Source: Neoarius graeffei
Taxonomy: Eukaryota > Chordata > Actinopteri > Siluriformes > Ariidae
Reading direction: 5' to 3'
NCBI RefSeq assembly: GCF_027579695.1
Contig: NC_083574.1
Location: 64,703,059 to 64,767,058 of the forward strand
DNA length: 64,000 nt
The translations under genes were made by a program, and so were the position numbers. The notes beneath the pieces are model-generated. The model saw nothing but the letters and a program-made list of their open reading frames with translations. It was not told where the DNA came from and ran no database searches. Position 1 is the first letter of the stretch; the number at the start of each line of letters is the position of its first letter. This document shows positions 32,689 to 43,530 of this stretch, piece after piece.

Positions 32689-34273
32689 CAGTGGTGCTTG
32701 AAAGTTTGTGAACCCTTTAGAATTTTCTATATTTCTGCATGAATATGACCTAAAACATCATCAGATTTTTACACAAATCCTAAAAGTAGATAAAGAGAAC
32801 CCAGTTAAACAAATAGGACAAAAATATTATACTTGGTCATTTATTTATTGAGGAAAATGATCCAATATTACATATCTGTGAGTGGCAAAAGTATGTGAAC
32901 CTTTGCTTTCAGTATCTGGTGTGACCCCCTTGTGCAGCAATAACTGCAACTAAATGTTTCTGGTAACTGTTGATCAGTCCTGCACACTGGCTTGGAGGAA
33001 TTTTAGCCCATTCCTCCATACAGAACAGCTTCAACTCTGGGATGTTGGTGGGTTTCCTCGCATGAACTGCTCGCTTCAGGTCCTTCCACAACATTTTGAT
33101 TGGATCAAGGTCAGAACTTTGACTTTGCCATTCCAAAATATTAACTTTATTCTTATTTAACCATTCTTTGGTAGAATGACTTGTGTGCTTAGGGTCGTTG
33201 TCTTGCTGCATAACCCACCTTCTCTTGAGATTCAGTTCATGGACAGATGTCCTGGAATTTTCCTTTAGAATTTGCTGGTATAATTCAGAATTCATTGTTC
33301 TATCAATGATGGCAAGCCATCCTGGCACAGATGCAGCTAAACAGGCCCAAACCATGATACTATCGCCACCATGTTTCACAGATGGGATAAGGTTCTTATG
33401 CTGGAATGCAGTGTTTTCCTTTCTCCAAACATAACACTTCTCATTTAAACCCAAAAGTTCTATTTATGTCTTATCCAGCTATTTCCAATAGCCTTCTGGC
33501 TTGTCCACATGATCTTTAGCAAACTGCAGATGAGCAGCAATGTTCTTTTTGGAGAGCAATGGCTTTCTCCTTGCAACCCTGCCATGCACACCGTTGTTGT
33601 TCAGTGTTCTCCTGATGGTGGACTCATGAACCTTAACATTAGCCAATGTGAGAGAGGCCTTCAGTTGCTTAGAAGTTACCCTGGGGTCCTCTGTGACCTC
33701 ACCGACTATTACATGCCTTGCTTTTTGTTGGTCAACCACTGCTGGGGAGGGTAACAATGGTCTTGAATTTCCTCCATTTGTACACAATCTGTCTGACTGT
33801 GGATTGGTGGAGTCCAAACTCTTTAGAGATGGTTTTGTAACCTTTCCCAGCCTGATGAGCATCAACAACGCTTTTTCTGAGGTCCTCAGAAATCTCCTTT
33901 GTTCGTAAAAGGATGCACTTCCACAAACGTGTTGTGAAGATCAGACTTTGATATATCCCTGTTCTTTAAATAAAATAGGGTGCCCACTCACACCAGATTG
34001 TCTTCCCATTGATTGAAAACACCTGACTCTAATTTCACCTTCAAATTAACTGCTCATCCTAGAGGCTCACATACTTTTGCCACTCACAGACATGTAATAT
34101 TGGATCATTTTCCTCAATAAATAAATGACCAAGTATAATATTTTTGTTTCATTTGTTTAACTGGGTTCTCTTTATCTACTTTTAAGGTTTGTATGAAAAT
34201 TTGATGTTTTAGGTCATATTTATGCAGAAATATAGAAAATTCTAAAGGGTTCACAAAATTTCAAGCACCAATG
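32689..34273 (-). mobile_element. Tc1 element B2 inside the LINE
   Basis: 1585 bp, from CAGTGGTGCTTGAAAG to CTTTCAAGCACC-like ends, with TA duplicated at 32687-32688 and 34274-34275. Same family as B1 and uninterrupted, so it serves as the empty-site reference for the 1.34-kb insertion in B1. Confidence 0.95.
32909..33926 (-). pseudogene. Tc1-like transposase B2
   Basis: Nearly full-length Tc1 transposase on the minus strand, in three frames. 33926-33732: helix-turn-helix (STVRQIVYKWRKFKT). 33868-33479 overlaps in another frame and continues RHVIVGEVTEDPRVTSKQL to DKPEGYWK. 33454-32909: HGGDSIMVWACLAAS, the second Asp in MQQDNDPKHT, and SSDLDPIKMLW, where Lys stands at the expected Glu. A small deletion near the first catalytic Asp (33465-33480) breaks the frame. 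No active protein is possible. Confidence 0.88.
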
Positions 34274-36467
34274 TAGTCTTCCTGGATACAGTTATCAACA
34301 TCAGCTTCATTTAACTGGCAGAGGAGGAGGCATTGCGGTTATTTATAATGATGATCTAGGTGTAACAAAAAAAAAAACTGGTTATAAATTTAATACATTT
34401 GAAGTTCTTTATACTAATATAATGTATGTAGCCTCCTAAAATAAGTCTACCCAGTTAATTTCATTACTTATTGTTTATAGGCCCCTCGGGCAATATTCTG
34501 ATTTTCTTTCTGAATTTGAAGATTTTATCTCAGACCTGGTTAGTTCCTTAGACAAAGCTTTAGTTGTGGGAGATTTTAATATTCATTTCGATAACCCAGA
34601 AGACCCTTTGAAAACAGTGTTTGTGTCCATTTTAGATTCAGTAGGTGTTAATGAGATTGTCCTAGGACCGACCGATAATGGTGGTCACACTCTTGATCTA
34701 ATTTGGGTTAAACACAGAAAATTTAGACACACTTCCACAGTCTGAAGTTATCTCAGATCATTATCTCATCTCATTCAAAATATGTCTGAGTAATAATATA
34801 TGCACCTCACCATGCTACTGTATTAAATGTACATTCACATCAATTACTGCACAGAGTTTCATAAATGATCTCCTAGAGTTATCAACTTTGATTTGGTCAC
34901 TGTCAGCCCCCACAGAACTTGATCAGGCAACTGAATGCTTAGAGTCAACATTCTGCTATACTTTAGATAATGTAGGTCCACTTAAAATGAAAATGATCAA
35001 AGAGAAAAAATTAGCACCCTGGTATAAAGATGGCACTCACGCTTTAAAACAGACCACTCTAAAATTGGAACGTACATGGCGTCAAACAAAATTGGTAGTG
35101 TTCAAATTAGCTTGGAAGGAGAGCTTCCTGAAGTACAGAAAAGCTAGAGCAACATATCTCTCCTCCCTAATAGAAGATAGCAAAAATAATCCTAGACTCC
35201 TATTTAATAGATAGCAGAGGGACGTTGAAACGGCATCGATTCTTGGTCAGAATGTCGGTTTCCGTCGTAAGTCAGAAAATCAACGCTGAAACGGCGCCAT
35301 GAACCGTCGGAGAAGGTCAATTTATCACTGTTGAATCACCGTGGGTAAAGGGTGATCTGTCGACCGTCAGAGAAGGTTGAATATACGATGTTGAACCATC
35401 GTCACTTTTGCCGGCCAGTTTTCAACATTGGTAGGATGAGCTAATTGTTCAGAATATAAATTGCCACTGTTTGTCTTATCCTGCTTACACATAGATACGA
35501 GTAAATGATATAAGTGATAATGATAAGTAAATGATAAAAAAAGAACAAAAAACAGTTTACTTTCTTAACTCAGCAATGGATTTGACCTATCTTTGAAAGT
35601 TTTTTTGCAAATAACTTAACATTTCCAAGATGATCATAAATTCATTCTAATTTATAATTATAATTATAATTTATAATTTATAATTATAATTATTTAATTC
35701 ATAATGTCCCATAATTCAGTGCGATTACCACTGCTGTTTACTGGATGACATCATTTTCGTTATATACCTGGGTGCACGTGAAACTCCCACACCACTCGGT
35801 TGGATTGCGACTCTCTTGTGGATTGGCCTGCTGTGACACTTGGACCACTGAGAAAAACACTGGACCACGCTACATTTTCATTCATCCCTGGACATCTGGT
35901 ACGTACCATTATTCAGTCACTATTAATAAAGGGAATTTCGAATACAATTTCAAGCAGTTTAAGAAGTTATGATGAACTTCAGTCATATCACGCGTTGGAG
36001 AAATTTCCCTCAACTAGTATCCATTTGAAACAACAACAATGCAGATGCATTATTCAATCGAAAAACGAGTCGAAGTAGTTGTCTTGTTGGAGTGAAAACT
36101 TAGCGTTGGTGTGAAAACTTAGCGTTTAAATCGAGCATGTAGGCCTAGGTCGCATGTCGTTTTGAGCTGACCTGTTCTTTTGTGTAGCCATGGGTCGCGC
36201 CTCGCGGCCATGAACTTTAAAGATTATCCAGCTACCAACGCTTCTGTAGTGACCACTTTGTTTGAGGTACCACGAACGAAATTGCTTATATTCCCTCAAC
36301 TAATACAATAAACATGCAGATGCATTGTTTAGTCGAAAACTAGTCAAAGTAGTGGTCTTGATGGAGTGAAAACAAAGCATTTCAATCGAGTATATAGGCC
36401 GTGGTTATAACCGGTAGCTCTATACCCGGCTTGAGGGGGCTGGGCTTTGTAACGCTGTAGGCCTATA

Positions 36468-36702
36468 CTGCCCTACAAAGCCAAAAGACCTTAACTCATC
36501 AGACTCATTACAGGCTTCTGCCTTGGTTTTCCCTTTGCTTTTGGAAGTTACGGTAAAAACAACGTCTTATTGTTACCAGAAAAAAACAGAAATGACTCGA
36601 AATAATTCATCACATGATACAACTGATGTCCTCTGTTCCAAAAATGGCAATAACTCATGTTGACCTTAAGTGATATTAAGGTCTTTTGGCTTTGTAGGGC
36701 AG
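36468..36702. mobile_element. 235-bp mariner-like MITE inside the DNA transposon
   Basis: CTGCCCTACAAAGCCAAAAG at the left and the exact complement at the right, with paired ends of about 27 bp continuing to GACCTTAA. TA is on both sides (36466-36467 and 36703-36704). No coding capacity. Confidence 0.88.
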
Positions 36703-36953
36703 TATGGGTCGCAGCCATTAGAACATGACTCCAGACATTGTTAAAACATTGTTGGTATTAAAACAGAACTTTCTATAAAACAATTGTTTGAACTGTGTGT
36801 GTGTGTGTGTGTGTGTAAGGTTATTTCAAATGTAATGATGTAAATGTTGTTGTCTTTGTTCCCCCCATGCTTACCTCAATGGAACCTGAAGACCACTACC
36901 CCGTCATTCCCTCAAAAGGTACTGCAGACATTTATTTCTTTAGGGGAGAGAAC

Positions 36954-39333
36954 ATGGCTTCTTATTGGTCAAAAAGAAGACGTGTTGTGACAGCTACTGA
37001 AATGTCAGAAAGGCAGATTCTGTCCGATTTTGAGTCAGCTCTGGGTAATCCTGCTGCTCAAGTCTCTCCTTCAATTGCATCACCCAGGCCTGCATCATCA
37101 ATGGGTTTAGATGAGGATGGTGGGGATTCTGTTGAGTTGGGAGGGTGCAGTGATGCAGAGTCTGACAGCAGTAGCATGTCTTCAGAGGGTGACAGTGACA
37201 GTCATATTGATGGTGACTCTTTTGAAGAGTCAGGGCTTCACCAAAAATTAAAACACTGGGCTGCATCATTCTCTGTGCCTTTGATTGCCATTACTGCTCT
37301 GTTAACCATTTTGAGAACAAGCCACCCTGAACTGCCCAAGGATGCTAGGACCTTATTGGGCACTAAGCCTGCAGTACCATTACAGACCGTAGGTAATGGG
37401 GAATACTTCCATTTTGGCTTGGCAAAGGGAATTTTGTCCAAATTAAGCACAATCCATTTACCAGATGTTATTCAAACAATAAGAGTTCAATTTAACATCG
37501 ATGGTCTCCCTATTTTCAAAAGCACCAGGCTTCAGTTTTGGCCTATTTTGGCACTGATTGATTGCGATTACACCAGAACACCATTTTTAGTTGGCATCTT
37601 TTGTGGCCCTGGAAAACCCTCCAATGTGTTTGATTATCTGACGCAGTTTGTTAAAGACCTCTCTGATCTGCTTTGCAATGGGGTAACATTTGGAGGTAGA
37701 AAGCTGAGGGTGGCCATTTCATCCTTCATTTGTGATGCTCCTGCTCGAGCATTTGTAAAACAAATTAAATGCCATAATGGGTACTCCGGATGCGATAAAT
37801 GCCATCAGACTGGTATTTGGCAGAAAAAAATGACGTATCCTGAGACTGATGTTAGGCTAAGGTCAGACGAGGAGTTTGAAAATATGGTAGATGAGGACCA
37901 CCACATCAACAGAAGTCCTCTGACGGGTCTGGTGAAAATGGTGTCTGCCTTCCCAATAGATTATATGCATTTATGTTGCCTTGGCGTTATGAAAAATTTG
38001 ATACATTTTTGGATGAGGGGGAAAAACTCTACAAGGCAGCCTACAAGAGCCATTAAAGCCATCTCCGAAAAGTTAATACAGCTTCATCCCTATACTCCAG
38101 CTGAATTTGCACGGAAACCCCGTGAACTCACCGAAACTGATAGGTGGAAAGCGGCAGAGCTGCGCCAATTTATGATTTACAGTGGGCCATTAGTTCTGAG
38201 GGACATTCTTCCACAAGATCTCTATGAAAACTTCATGTTGTTTTCTGTGGCCATGTTTTTGCTACTCACACCAAACATTTCTGAAAGTATGGTTTGTTTT
38301 TCCGAAAAATTGTTAATGGCTTTTGTAAAGCATTTTGGAGAGGGGGGTGGCACGGTGGTGTAGTGGTTAGCGCTGTCGCCTCACAGCAAGAAGGTCCGGG
38401 TTTGAGCCCCGTGGCCGGCGAGGGCCTTTCTGTGCGGAGTTTGCATGTTCTCCCCGTGTCCACGTGGGTTTCCTCCGGGTGCTCCGGTTTCCCCCACAGT
38501 CCAAAGACATGCAGGTTAGGTTAACTGGTGACTCTAAATTGAGCGTAGGTGTGAATGTGAGTGTGAATGGTTGTCTGTGTCTATGTGTCAGCCCTGTGAT
38601 GACCTGGCGACTTGTCCAGGGTGTACCCCGCCTTTCTCCCGTAGTCAGCTGGGATAGGCTCCAGCTTGCCTGCGACCCTGTAGAACAGGATAAAGCGGCT
38701 AGAGATAATGAGATGAGATGAGATTTTGGAGAGGTGTATGGTAAAGATGAGATTGTGTTTAGCGTACATCAAACAATACATCTGACACATGAGTACCGCC
38801 AGTATGGTTCCCTAGACAACATCTCATCCTTTCCTTACGAGAATTATTTGGGTAAACTAAAAAAAATGCTACGCAAGCCATCTCAACCTTTACAACAGGT
38901 TGTCAAACGCCTTTCAGAGGAGCCAGTTTGTTTATTTCCACCACCACCTACACAACCACAGTTGTTACACCCACACCAGGAGGGCCCATTACCCCAACAC
39001 TTAAGTTCTGGCCAGCAATTTAAAAAAGTGCATTTCAATGATTTCTGTTTTTCTTCAAAGTAGGGCGATGATTGCCTAGTGATTAAAAATGAAATCGTAA
39101 TGGTGAAAAACATAATTAAACATGGTGACTCTGTCTTTGTGGTTTACATGAAATTCAAGAGGAGGGAGTCATATTTCCACTATCCTTGCCCCTCCACAAG
39201 CATTGGCTGCTACAGAGTATTTGGCATGGACAGCTGCCTTAACGTTGACCGGCTTGAGGTTGTCCAGGGCAAATGTGTGTTGTTCCCAGATGGAGAGACC
39301 TTTGTGGCAATCCCTCTTCGTCACCATTCGTAA
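36954..39333 (+). pseudogene. Tnp2-like transposase, interrupted by a SINE
   Basis: Proposed start ATG 36954 (MASYWSKRRRVV) after an acceptor-like TTTCTTTAG; an in-frame ATG at 36867 exists upstream. An acidic Ser-rich linker follows, then FNIDGLPIFKSTRLQFWPIL, LRVAISSFICDAPARAF with the nearby CHNGYSGCDKC cysteine cluster, and FPIDYMHLCCLGVMKNL. This is the arrangement of the Tnp2 (EnSpm/CACTA-type) DDE transposase core. The SINE at 38344-38722 splits the frame; the coding sequence resumes in frame at 38735 if the SINE and one target duplication are ignored. A TAG at 39061-39063 precedes a conserved C-terminal piece ending at 39333. Dead as it stands, but otherwise well preserved. Confidence 0.85.
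38344..38722 (+). mobile_element. SINE inserted in the transposase exon
   Basis: Full-length copy of the tRNA-derived SINE, with ATTTTGGAGAGG duplicated at 38332-38343 and 38723-38734. Very similar to the copy at 6049-6424, which suggests recent amplification of this subfamily. Confidence 0.95.
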
Positions 39334-39502
39334 ACCTATATGGGAAGAAAAAAAAAAACACACAAAAAAAACCACACACACACAAAGAAACACATCTTTA
39401 CTTATGCATTAGAAGGAATCTGGACAGTTGGGGTACTCCAGCTGGATGGCAGGCACTAACTATCCTTTCCATGGAGTACTTTTTTTATTTTTTTTATTAT
39501 AG

Positions 39503-42500
39503 ATGGCACAGATTTGGAAAGTTGTGGAATTCCAAGACCGGAGTGCAGCAGTTGTGTCGTCCAGCTGGGTGGTAGATGTTGACGGAGAAGTGGGATGCTA
39601 CTGGCCACCCTTTGGCGGAAACAAAGCTGTGAAGGCCGCCATGAACTGCAACCCCCCCGGGACAAGGATGGCGATTCCATCAAAAAATAAGGGTGCTGGC
39701 AACCTGTGGTGAGCTGCATAGCTACTTCATTAAACCAATGACAATACTTCAATACTGCATTAAGCCAATTTCATTAAGACTGCCTTCCCTTTCAGGCACC
39801 TTTGCCAAAGCAAGACGTTACCTGACCCGATCGCTTGAGGAAGGCTGCCTTACAGCAGACCTGCAATCGGATGATGGTGAGATGGGGCCAAGGAAAAGAC
39901 GGTAAAAGTGTTTTCTTTTTTAAATCACAACTTGCAGTTATAAGTTCAATTACGGTTTCGTTTGTGTTTTGAGCTGTGTCAGTAAGGTCCTGGGTTTATT
40001 TTAAAGACCAAACAAAAGGTATTTGGAGGAGGACAACGAGGAGGAGGCAGGACCAAGCCGTAGGGGGAGGAGGCCACCATCTATTGACGCCACTCAGCTG
40101 GACAGCGAGTGGCAATTCCCCTCCCTTAATGAAGGTGACTATCTGTACCACTTGTTGTTGTTGTTCTACTAAAGACCTAGAAGTTGTCTGAAATAATAAT
40201 GCTTTCATTTCCGTCTTCAGACACCCAGCCAGGCCTGTTTCTTCAGAGACAGCCATTAACTCATGGTAACTATGAATTTCCTTTATTTATGCCAGAAATT
40301 AAAATACCAATGAGTAAGTGAAGATATGTTTTGATCAACTGACTGCTTACTATTTTTCAGATTCACCGTCGTCAGAAACCCCGCCAGGCCCTTTCCTTCA
40401 CAGCCAGCCACTAACCCATGGTAACTATGCATTGCCTTGATTTATGCCATAAACGACTAAAAAAACAAAACAAAACAACAAACAAATATCTATGTAGATG
40501 TGTTTTGATCAACTGACTATACAATTTTTCAGATTCACCCCAGCCACGTCACCGCTTCCATGGTAAGTCAAAGAGGAAATCAATCAATCAACATGAAAAT
40601 TGTGAATTTAGAACAGAAATTAAATTAAGGCGCACCTTGAAGTGAACTAAATTGTACTCTCTGATATTTCAGCCACACCTCTGCCATCGCAACAGGGGAA
40701 CAATCAGTTGCTGCGTGGTGAGTCATCAACTGTAATCACTGTTCAAAAATGACCAGCAATATGAAATAAAAGTCCTAATGTTTGGTGTTACTTAACAGAC
40801 ATGGGCATCAGCACAGTCATCGCTCTCCTTGGCCAGCTGAGGGAGGAAAACTGACTGCTTACTATTTTTCAGATTCACCGTCTTCAGAAACCCTGCCAGG
40901 CCCTTTCCTTCACAGCCAGCCACTAACCCATGGTAACTATGCATTGCCTTTATTTATGCCAAAAATGACAAAAAAACAACAAAACGACAAACAAATATCT
41001 ATGTAGATGCATTTTGATCAACTGACTATACAATTTTTCAGATTGACCCCAGCCACGTCACCGCTTCCATGGTAAGTCAAAGAGGAAATCAATCAATCAA
41101 CATGAAAATTGTGAATTTAGAACAGAAATTAAATTAAGGCGCACCTTGAAGTGAACTAAATTGTACTCTCTGATATTTCAGCCACACCTCTGCCATCGCA
41201 ACAGGGGAACAATCAGTTGCTGCGTGGTGAGTCATCAACTGTAATCACTGTTCAAAAATGACCAGCAATATGAAATAAAAGTCCTAATGTTTGGTGTTAC
41301 TTAACAGACATGGGCATCAGCACAGTCATCGCTCTCCTTAGCCAGCTGAGGGAGGAAAACAGGGAGCTGAAGGGGGAAGTAGGAAGGCTGGCGCAAGAGG
41401 TCAGGGCCCTAAGGAGAGAGATGGGGAGACAAGACACACCCCAGACATTGCCCCTAATCAAGCTCCCACTCTCCACCATGGAGGAGTTTTTGGCAGCAGA
41501 GGCCCTGGTGAAGGAAGATGCCAAACAAAAGCAGCTAATGGTACTTATTGAGTCTTACCTTTCCTTTCCAGTCATCTGCAACACCTGCAAAAAGAAACAC
41601 AAATACTTAATATCATTGTGAATCAATGAAACAATGATAAACACTGAATACTTTCTCATTATTGTCTTCATGCTACATTTTATTCTATCAGGTGTCTACC
41701 TTAGCCCTTTGTGGAGAAACCGACGTAGGGGTCACAGTGAGGCGGATGCTGCGTAGCCTCCTGGTCAACAGCTTGGCCAGCCAATTTAACTGGGCTGGAA
41801 AGGGGGAAAAAACTGCGTTTAAGGACACCAAGATCCATGATGTCCTGTTTGGTAGGTTATGCATGTGCACAAAGCTGTAAAAGAGAGTAAAATAGTAAGC
41901 TGTCGCAAGTACTTGCACACTACTTCTAAACGTTCTTTGATAACTCCTTCACTAACTGTAACATTACGATTATAACGACAACGACAAACATATTGTGAAA
42001 GATGCAAAGGATTAAAAAGGATTAAGAAACTCACCAGGCGCCTTACTCAGAAAAAGCAGGTGTGCAGGCAAGTCCAGGGAGGCTGACTGAGTGACGAACG
42101 GTCCGGTAGTGGCATTTCTATTTCCGCTTTGTGTCAATGGGGAAATTAAAATTTTTTTTTTTTAATCCCATTTAAATTGTCACAAGATTCACATCTATGG
42201 TTTCTGATTTTTACATATATTTTCTGTACTAGTACCATTACTTGCCACCTACCACTAGAGTGTGACGTGCATAGTCTTAACAACTCAAACTTTAACAATT
42301 ATCACCATGCAAAGTTTCAATGTTGTTTTGTTCTTTTTCTTTCAGATGCTCTACAAAAGCAGCTGCCAGGGAGCACACACGCTACTTTTAGTGACGCAAT
42401 CAAGAAATGGCTTAAGTATGCTCCAGAGAGAGAGGGAGGGATGAGGAGACATGAGGTAGGGTGGCATTTAGAAACCCATAGCCTACTGCTGACTTTCTTT

Positions 42501-42592
42501 ATCAATGCTGCATCAAATTAATTTTGATTATGTTTTTCTGTTTCCATGTACAGGTGTCTGCGCCGCAGGAGGAATATAGGCCACAATTATAA
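39503..42592 (+). CDS. Multi-exon DUF4806-type protein of the DNA transposon
   Basis: Predicted exons: 39503-39708, 39796-39901, about 40006-40134, 40222-40264, 40361-40420, 40533-40562, 40671-40716, then after a duplication 41309-41539, 41692-41851, 42346-42457 and 42554-42592; each is bounded by AG and GT. The start MAQIWKVVEFQDRSAAVV and the ARRYLTRSLEEG...DLQSDD segment match the N-terminal part of DUF4806 proteins. A coiled-coil-like stretch (LREENRELKGEVGRLAQEV) follows. The C-terminal ALCGETDVGVTVRRMLRSLL, FNWAGKGEKTAFKD and IKKWLKYAPEREGG are the DUF4806 core. Function unknown; often found beside Tnp2-like transposases in animal elements, presumably as an accessory protein. AATAAA lies near 42597. 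Confidence 0.8.
40339..41362 (+). repeat. 512-bp tandem duplication containing exons
   Basis: Units 40339-40850 and 40851-41362 are almost identical and carry the same four exon segments with splice sites. In unit 2 the second small exon (41045-41074) reads TGA where unit 1 has TCA, so including it would stop translation. The last exon of unit 1 (from 40799) is cut off at the junction and has no donor. Confidence 0.92.
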
Positions 42593-43154
42593 ATTATAAA
42601 TAAATCATAAAATGTTTCTAAGAACTTGTTCAAGTGTGTTCTGTTCCTTATAAATGTTAAAAGTTATGCCTCATTAGATAGCTTGACAAACATTAGGAGA
42701 GGTGCATTGTTGCATGCATTTTTATATCCTGTTGTACATAAAACAGGACGTAGCCTACGCACATTGATATAAATTAAGTTTCACTTTCATGGTTGAAGTA
42801 TGCATGTGTGTGTTCATCCTAGGCAAGAGCCCCAATGCTTTATTGTTAGCTAGTTTAATTTAGCCTCTTTTGCTTAATTTGTAGCCTTCCTGTTGTACAT
42901 AAAACAGGAAGTAAAGTTGGATGAATCATTGCCGAAAATTAAACTATAAATCGACCGAAATCCGTAGTTGAATAAAGGGTGAAAGGGGGTCTATTCTCTG
43001 TCGGCCACCATCCACTTTTCAACGTCGTTTCAACGCAAACTCGTATGAGCAAAGCGGTGTTGAATCAACGCCGGTGATCCACGATGATTCGACGACGTAT
43101 GGTCAAAGAACATGCCAATGATTCCCCATCGAATCAACGCCCTTTTGCTATCTA

Positions 43155-43530
43155 GGTAGGTTTTGATCTATCTGTAATGAAGGATGTTGAATTGACAAAG
43201 TATGATCTAGGAATGTAGACCGCTGCTGTCTAAGAGATTCTGCCTCATGGATCAATCTGGAAGCAAACAGTCACTGACACAGAGACAGCTGGTTAGACAT
43301 GTTTAATATCCTAACATGATTTATATCAAAACATGAGATAATTTAAGAAGCTGAGTTGTCTGTGTGCGACAGAGTAACATAAATGGGTAATGAAGCATTT
43401 CATCACTGGTTTAGACTACATTACTTTATGAAAGAATAGAAACATTATACAGTGGATATAAAAAGTGTACACACTATGTTAAAATGATAGCTTTTTCTGA
43501 TTAAAAAAAATGAGACTGCAATAAATAATT
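43155..43530. other. Spacer with a Tc1 terminal fragment
   Basis: About 300 bp unassigned, then a stretch from 43450 (TACAGTGGATATAAAAAGTG) that looks like the terminal repeat of another Tc1/mariner family. It abuts the 3' end of Penelope copy A. Confidence 0.5.

Larger units (their letters stand above)
32520..35207 (+). pseudogene. L2-like LINE endonuclease fragment, split by a Tc1
   Basis: The apurinic-like endonuclease domain of a non-LTR retrotransposon on the plus strand. 32540-32686 reads LLNIRSLTSKGLIVNELI...LCLKETWIKPN, the usual opening. The Tc1 element at 32689-34273 interrupts it. From 34276 the sequence resumes with HLTGRGGGIAVIY, then VVGDFNIHFDNP (about 34566) and NGGHTLDLIW (about 34680). 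The linker before RT (34888-35207) ends SSLIEDSKNNPRLLF. The RT is absent because the 7.9-kb DNA transposon starts at 35210 and no LINE sequence is recognised beyond it. Stops near 32664 and 34743 make it non-coding. L2 versus other CR1-group clade is inferred. Confidence 0.78.
35210..43152 (+). mobile_element. Two-gene DNA transposon, Tnp2/EnSpm-like (7.9 kb)
   Basis: The ends are GATAGCAGAGGGACGTTGA at the left and, on the other strand at the right, GATAGCAAAAGGGCGTTGA. TA flanks both sides (35208-35209 and 43153-43154). Both subterminal regions are packed with GTTGAA/TTCAAC and CCGTCGGAGAAGG-type repeats, as in CACTA elements. Two plus-strand genes follow: a Tnp2-like transposase and a multi-exon DUF4806-type protein. 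The termini do not begin CACTA/CACTG and the duplication looks like 2 bp, so the superfamily label is provisional. Confidence 0.82.
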
